The notes beneath the pieces are model-generated. The model worked only from the letters and a program-made list of their open reading frames with translations, was not told the DNA's origin and made no database searches. From Flavobacteriaceae bacterium (GTDB lineage: Bacteria > Bacteroidota > Bacteroidia > Flavobacteriales > Weeksellaceae), in contig JAAYKY010000021.1 of NCBI GenBank assembly GCA_012522185.1, positions 1 to 48,353 of the forward strand: a stretch of 48,353 bases of DNA. The letters run 5' to 3'. This document shows, piece after piece, positions 44,906-48,353 of the stretch (positions within the stretch are counted from its first letter, which is position 1; every line of letters begins with the position of its first letter). The position numbers and the translations under genes are program-made.

Positions 44906-45036
44906 AATGCAAAAGGCGTGAAACTCACTTTCGTCATCATCTGCACCAGTGGCATCGCCAAACGCCAAGCAACAGACTGTTAAAGTGAGCTCACGCCTAG
45001 GTCGTGAGCTTCTTTACTTGTCTTCTTGTTGCATTT
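44906..45036. repeat. Long interrupted palindrome
   Basis: The outer arms are AAATGCAA (44906-44913) and TTGCATTT (45029-45036). The inner arms are AGGCGTGAAACTCACTTT (44914-44931) and AAAGTGAGCTCACGCCT (44982-44998), which match except for a 2-for-1 base change. About 50 nt lie between the inner arms. It could fold into a long stem, act as a cruciform, or be a non-autonomous element. Confidence 0.65.
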
Positions 45037-45070
45037 ATTGAAAATTGGCGATTTTCTGGTACAAGAATTC

Positions 45071-45106
45071 AAGCAAATGCTTCTAATATTCTATTTGAAG
45101 TATTGC
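45071..45106 (+). promoter_or_regulatory. Operator-like element, copy 1, upstream of the first XRE gene
   Basis: The sequence runs AAGCAAATGCTTCTA...TTTGAAGTATTGCA and resembles 45662-45705. Within it, CTTC and GAAG arms form a small palindrome. It begins 119 nt before the XRE start. Confidence 0.4.
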
Positions 45107-45189
45107 AAAATTATTATTTCGCTGCTAATATAACAAAATATGTATTATAGTACATAATTTATTGTGAAAATTTTCTTTCTATTTGATTC

Positions 45190-45426
45190 ATGCATGAATC
45201 ATTGGCGGAAATTGATAAGTTTATTATTACCAAAGTGAAAGAGATTAGGGAATCTAAACAAATTACACAAGAGGAACTATCTCTTGCTTTGGGGAAAAAT
45301 ATTGGATTTATTTCTCAGATCGAAGCACCATCAAAAAAAGCTAAATATAATGTAGTGCACTTAAATGAAATAGCAAAAATATTAAACTGTTCACCTAAAG
45401 ACTTTTGGCCAGATGAACCCTTGTAA
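45190..45426 (+). CDS. XRE-family helix-turn-helix regulator (78 aa)
   Basis: A single HTH_3 domain fills the protein: KVKEIRESKQITQEELSLAL, then GFISQIEAP, then NEIAKILNCSPKDFWPDEP. It should bind DNA as a dimer, with no sensor domain. The ATG at 45190 gives an N-terminus before helix 1 of about 15 residues. It lies divergent from susC, across the palindromic region, and could control susC or its own gene; neither can be shown. Confidence 0.85.
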   Translation: MHESLAEIDKFIITKVKEIRESKQITQEELSLALGKNIGFISQIEAPSKKAKYNVVHLNEIAKILNCSPKDFWPDEPL

Positions 45427-45444
45427 ATTTAAATATTTCATTCC

Positions 45445-45648
45445 TTAATTTACACAATTCCTTAATAATTGATCATATCGATTTCGGCAATAGTTGTATT
45501 CCGATTTTAAACTATCCACTTCTTCGACTTTCAGTTGGATTGCAAACTGACAAATTCTGTGATCCGGTGGAGTAAGTATTTTAGTGCCGAAATGGCCGAA
45601 TATTACTCCCACAAATAAGCAAATAATAATTGTAAAAGTAGTTTTCAT
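45445..45648 (-). CDS. Small membrane-anchored or exported protein, unknown
   Basis: The 67-aa product has one N-terminal hydrophobic helix (TFTIIICLFVGVIFGHF). The rest is polar, probably helical, with three cysteines (in HRICQFA, NYCRNR and RNCVN). It does not match a family I know. It lies between the two XRE genes on the opposite strand; its start is 13 nt from the second operator-like element, so it could share that control site. Confidence 0.55.
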   Translation of the reverse strand: MKTTFTIIICLFVGVIFGHFGTKILTPPDHRICQFAIQLKVEEVDSLKSEYNYCRNRYDQLLRNCVN

Positions 45649-45661
45649 TTTTTGAGATTCT

Positions 45662-45705
45662 AAGCAATTGCTTCTATTATTTAATACTATTTAGAAGAAT
45701 TGCAA
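45662..45705 (+). promoter_or_regulatory. Operator-like element, copy 2, upstream of the second XRE gene
   Basis: AAGCAATTGCTTCTA...TTTAGAAGAATTGCAA contains TTCTA/TAGAA arms and a GCAATTGC palindrome. It begins 127 nt before the second XRE start and 13 nt before the divergent small gene. Confidence 0.4.
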
Positions 45706-45788
45706 TTCATTGAGACAGATATAAGCAAATATTCATTCAATACAAATTTGTGTCGAATAATTTTCGTTGTAATTAAAATATTCACTTT

Positions 45789-46139
45789 ATGAGATTATTC
45801 ACTGAAGAAGAGTTTAAAAAAGTAAATATTTATGTTGGTCTCACAATTAAATTTAAGCGACTCAAATTGGGATTATCACAATTTCAGCTTGCTGTGAATG
45901 TTGGGTCAAACAACACGTCTATTGGACGAATTGAAAGAGCTGAGCATTTCAGTGGGTGGGACAAGATTATAACGATAACACAATTTTTAGATATAGATTT
46001 CTGCGAATTAATGGTGATAAAGGATAAAAAAGAAATCTTGAAGTTGGTTAATGATTGTTATATATTAGAAGAAAAATTGACGTCTCAAAAAGAAAATTAC
46101 TATGTTGAGCTACTTGAAAAAATAAGTAAATATTTCTAA
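45789..46139 (+). CDS. XRE-family helix-turn-helix regulator (116 aa)
   Basis: The HTH core is TIKFKRLKLGLSQFQLAVNV then TSIGRIERAEHFSGWDKI (about residues 17-60). A helical tail of about 45 residues may dimerise. It is not a close copy of the 78-aa regulator, although the DNA in front of both looks related. The gene precedes the dGTPase gene by 157 nt on the same strand and may govern that cassette. Confidence 0.8.
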   Translation: MRLFTEEEFKKVNIYVGLTIKFKRLKLGLSQFQLAVNVGSNNTSIGRIERAEHFSGWDKIITITQFLDIDFCELMVIKDKKEILKLVNDCYILEEKLTSQKENYYVELLEKISKYF

Positions 46140-46295
46140 TTGCTTAGTGCATATATCTTTCTAATTTATCTATATCTATAAAATAATCAATTCCTGCAAT
46201 TTTATTTTCTGAAACTATATATTCAATCTCAGCAAAAAAAATGAAAATGAATGCAATGCAGCTTAAAAATTATATTAAATAAATATACAATCTAC

Positions 46296-47741
46296 ATGAA
46301 AACAAAATTACAATGGAAAATGTTGCTAAATGAAAAGCGACTAAGGGATTCAGGAACCAAAGGTTATGGTGTTCGCAACTCTTTTGAAAGTGATTATGGA
46401 AGAGTTATCTATAGTCCTGCAATCAGAAGAATGCATGATAAGACTCAAGTTTTTCCTTTATCAGATGATGATAATATTCACACAAGGTTAACACATTCAC
46501 AAGAGGTAATGTCAATTGGTTACACATTTGGGATTAAACTAATAGAAGAAATTTTTAATAAACAAAACACCAAAATTAAAGAAGAGGATTTTAGTTTTTT
46601 AGAAAAAAAAGGGGAAAACTTGAATGCCACCTTGTTAAGAACAATACCTGTAATTTTACAAACAAGTTGTTTGTTTCATGATATAGGAAATACTCCTTTT
46701 GGACATTTTGGCGAAGATACTATTTCAAAGTATTTTGAAAATTTATTTCAATCAGATTACTTGATTAACGAAGAGATGAAAATAGATTTCACTGAATATG
46801 ATGGTAATGCTCAAGGATTAAGAGTTTTAACAAAACTGCAAATTTTAGATGATATTTATGGTTTAAATTTAACATCAGCAACTCTCGCTACTTACATAAA
46901 ATACCCCAATAAGAAGGAGAAGGAAGATGGATCGACAATTGCAAATAAAAAGCATGGAATATTTTACTCTGAGTATCAATATTTTGAAGAAATAATGAAT
47001 AATTGTGGGTTAAAACATTCAGATACATATCTAAGGCACCCATTATGTTATTTAATGGAGGCATCTGATACAATTGCATATAGAACGATGGATGTTGAGG
47101 ATGGCTTTAATAAAGGTTTATACAAAATAGAATGTATTTTCAAAGCAATAAAGGAAAATATAATTGATAAAGATTTTTTATCTGAATTAAAAAAAATAGA
47201 GAGTTTAAAAACCAATGAAAAAACGAAAATGGTTCGTTTAAGAATTTTTTTGATTGACTATTTAGTTACAGCCTCTTTCGATATATTTATGAATAATTAT
47301 GATGCAATAATGAATGGACTTTATCAAAAAGAACTATTGGATGATGAACCATTTTCAATTGAAAAGAAGCTCGAAAAAATCTGCACGAAAGCTATTTACC
47401 CTTCAGACGAAGTTAACTCTATGGAAGTAACGGGTTATTCTGTTATAAAAGGGCTTCTTGACTTTTATATTAAAGCTATTATTAAAAAAGAAGATGGTTT
47501 AGAAAGAAAAGCTTATAATTTGATATCAAAATCAATAATTAATGCAGCCATTTTTGATGATAAGGTAAAAAACGGTTTACTTGAAAGTACGCAATATGAT
47601 ATTTCAATTTTCAATTTTAAAGATTTTCAAAATTTAGATGAATATTTTAAATTTAGAGTTATTGTGGATTTTATTTCCGGAATGACTGATAAATTTGCAT
47701 TAAAACATTTTCAAAAAATAAGTGGACAAAGAATTTTCTAA
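46296..47741 (+). CDS. HD-domain deoxyguanosinetriphosphate triphosphohydrolase (dGTPase)-like protein
   Basis: The 481-aa protein shows the dGTPase/SAMHD1-type pattern: RRMHDKTQVFPL, then HTRLTHSQEV (metal His, near 67), LFHDIGNTPFGHFGE (His-Asp, near 126) and EASDTIAYRTMDVEDGF (metal Asp, near 258). It should split dNTPs, chiefly dGTP, into deoxynucleoside and triphosphate. Asn replaces the usual His in HDIGHPPFGH. The ATG at 46296 is preferred to an upstream ATG at 46251, whose added residues lack conservation. The next gene overlaps by 20 nt. The AT-rich composition and neighbours suggest a transferred, possibly phage-defence, cassette. Confidence 0.88.
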   Translation: MKTKLQWKMLLNEKRLRDSGTKGYGVRNSFESDYGRVIYSPAIRRMHDKTQVFPLSDDDNIHTRLTHSQEVMSIGYTFGIKLIEEIFNKQNTKIKEEDFSFLEKKGENLNATLLRTIPVILQTSCLFHDIGNTPFGHFGEDTISKYFENLFQSDYLINEEMKIDFTEYDGNAQGLRVLTKLQILDDIYGLNLTSATLATYIKYPNKKEKEDGSTIANKKHGIFYSEYQYFEEIMNNCGLKHSDTYLRHPLCYLMEASDTIAYRTMDVEDGFNKGLYKIECIFKAIKENIIDKDFLSELKKIESLKTNEKTKMVRLRIFLIDYLVTASFDIFMNNYDAIMNGLYQKELLDDEPFSIEKKLEKICTKAIYPSDEVNSMEVTGYSVIKGLLDFYIKAIIKKEDGLERKAYNLISKSIINAAIFDDKVKNGLLESTQYDISIFNFKDFQNLDEYFKFRVIVDFISGMTDKFALKHFQKISGQRIF

Positions 47742-48353
47742 TAGCGAAAAAGTATTTGAAAAATACTTAGATGACACTTTGAATTTTCAAGTAAAAAAAT
47801 TTATTGAAGATTTAAAAAAGCACTATACTCCTTACTTGTTTAGTGGAGTCCTAAGAAACTTTTTTATAAAGATTTACGAAAAACCACGTGATTTAGATAT
47901 TGTCTTACTAAGTAGTGAAGGGAAAGTTAAAGAAAACATTGAGTCATTTTTAGCAAATTATGGGGATGTTAGAAAGAACAGTTTTGGGGGATATAAATTA
48001 ATATTAGATAATTTCCCTATCGATCTGTGGTTTATCGAAGATACTTGGGCATTTCAGAACAAATTACTAAACGAAAACAATAATCTTGAATATAATCTCT
48101 TAAAAAGTACATTTTTCAACTTCTCCTCAATAATTTATGACTTTAAGAATCAGACATTCATTATTGAGAAAGATTTTGAGAAATTTATTAGTAAAAGAGA
48201 AATGGATATTGTTTTGCCTGACAATCCAAATCAAGTTTTATGTATATTGAATATTATATATTATGCAGAAAAGTATCAAATTAACTTATCTAAATCCTTA
48301 ATAAATTATTATATTTCTCATTTTAATTCTTTTTCGGCAAATGACTATTTAAT
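47722..48353 (+). CDS. Nucleotidyltransferase-fold (CCA-adding-like head) protein, C-terminus outside window
   Basis: About 210 codons are visible from a GTG start at 47722, inside the end of the dGTPase gene. The pattern SGVLRNFFIK (41-50) followed by KPRDLDIVLLSS (D57, D59) and PIDLW (D101) matches the head of Pol-beta-type nucleotidyltransferases, close to tRNA CCA-adding/poly(A) polymerases in their G-x-x-R and D-x-D motifs. All three metal carboxylates are present. The strict GGS start motif is not. Downstream it is helical (IYYAEKYQINLSKSLINYY). It is translationally coupled to the dGTPase. The GTG is the first codon after a TAA in this frame. Confidence 0.72.
   Translation, partial: MDKEFSNSEKVFEKYLDDTLNFQVKKFIEDLKKHYTPYLFSGVLRNFFIKIYEKPRDLDIVLLSSEGKVKENIESFLANYGDVRKNSFGGYKLILDNFPIDLWFIEDTWAFQNKLLNENNNLEYNLLKSTFFNFSSIIYDFKNQTFIIEKDFEKFISKREMDIVLPDNPNQVLCILNIIYYAEKYQINLSKSLINYYISHFNSFSANDYL

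Larger units (their letters stand above)
44491..45189. other. Gene-free stretch with several inverted repeats, upstream of susC and of the first XRE gene
   Basis: Only very short frames are present, none with a good start. The left part holds nested inverted repeats (GGATTGC at 44659-44665 with GCAATCC near 44703, and AGGTGA/TCACCT nearby). The middle holds a long interrupted palindrome (44906-45036). The right part is AT-rich leader DNA with one copy of the operator-like element. It must contain the susC promoter, though no consensus -7 box is seen within 60 nt of the susC ATG. Confidence 0.5.

Noticed and set aside
46241-46282. A 13-codon frame just before the dGTPase gene
   Set aside because: Too short to distinguish from chance in AT-rich DNA; no run of regulatory codons or attenuator hairpin follows.

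Overview
The window is chromosomal DNA of a Bacteroidota bacterium, almost certainly class Flavobacteriia. Supporting markers are a PorZ-type protein of the type IX secretion system with a C-terminal sorting-like domain, a SusC/SusD pair, a PagL-like lipid A deacylase, a GIN-domain lipoprotein, a flexirubin/aryl-polyene-type trifunctional MMPL fusion, and TAnnTTTG -7 promoter boxes in place of an E. coli -10. A family such as Weeksellaceae is plausible but not shown.

Layout. 1-9.2 kb: a partial patatin phospholipase (-), asd and a TrmH-type rRNA methylase (+), then a tight minus-strand operon herA-like ATPase / exonuclease-GIY-YIG fusion / LOG protein / porZ / recO. 9.3-17.2 kb: minus-strand operons mutL - two rhomboids - membrane EEP phosphatase, TPR protein - ribH, and mlaE - mlaF - outer-membrane barrel protein. 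17.3-24.1 kb: sprT-like and mannose-1-P guanylyltransferase (+), converging on a two-gene operon of the 1209-aa MMPL/acyltransferase/methyltransferase fusion and a carotenoid-isomerase-like FAD enzyme. 24.2-32.5 kb: ordinary metabolic and envelope genes (Gfo/Idh/MocA oxidoreductase, GNAT, cystathionine gamma-synthase-type enzyme, PagL, GIN lipoprotein, VOC, ArsC, SMR pump, DPP-IV-type peptidase).

From about 32.6 kb the DNA becomes visibly more AT-rich and more accessory: an exported protein of unknown function, GNAT and DUF2971 genes, and a 0.7-kb gene-free stretch with a 29-nt direct repeat. Next comes a candidate peptide-handling locus (MauE/DoxX membrane protein with a sensor-like exterior domain, a four-cysteine DUF6520-like exported peptide, an S9 peptidase, SusD and SusC). 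A second 0.7-kb gene-free stretch rich in inverted repeats follows.

The right end (45.2-48.35 kb) holds two small XRE-type regulators with similar upstream DNA, a small membrane-anchored protein, and an overlapping pair made of an HD-domain dGTPase and a nucleotidyltransferase-fold protein that is cut off by the window edge. This right-end cassette looks like a defence or nucleotide-control module and is the best candidate for something undescribed. No tRNA, rRNA, CRISPR array or transposase gene was recognised.
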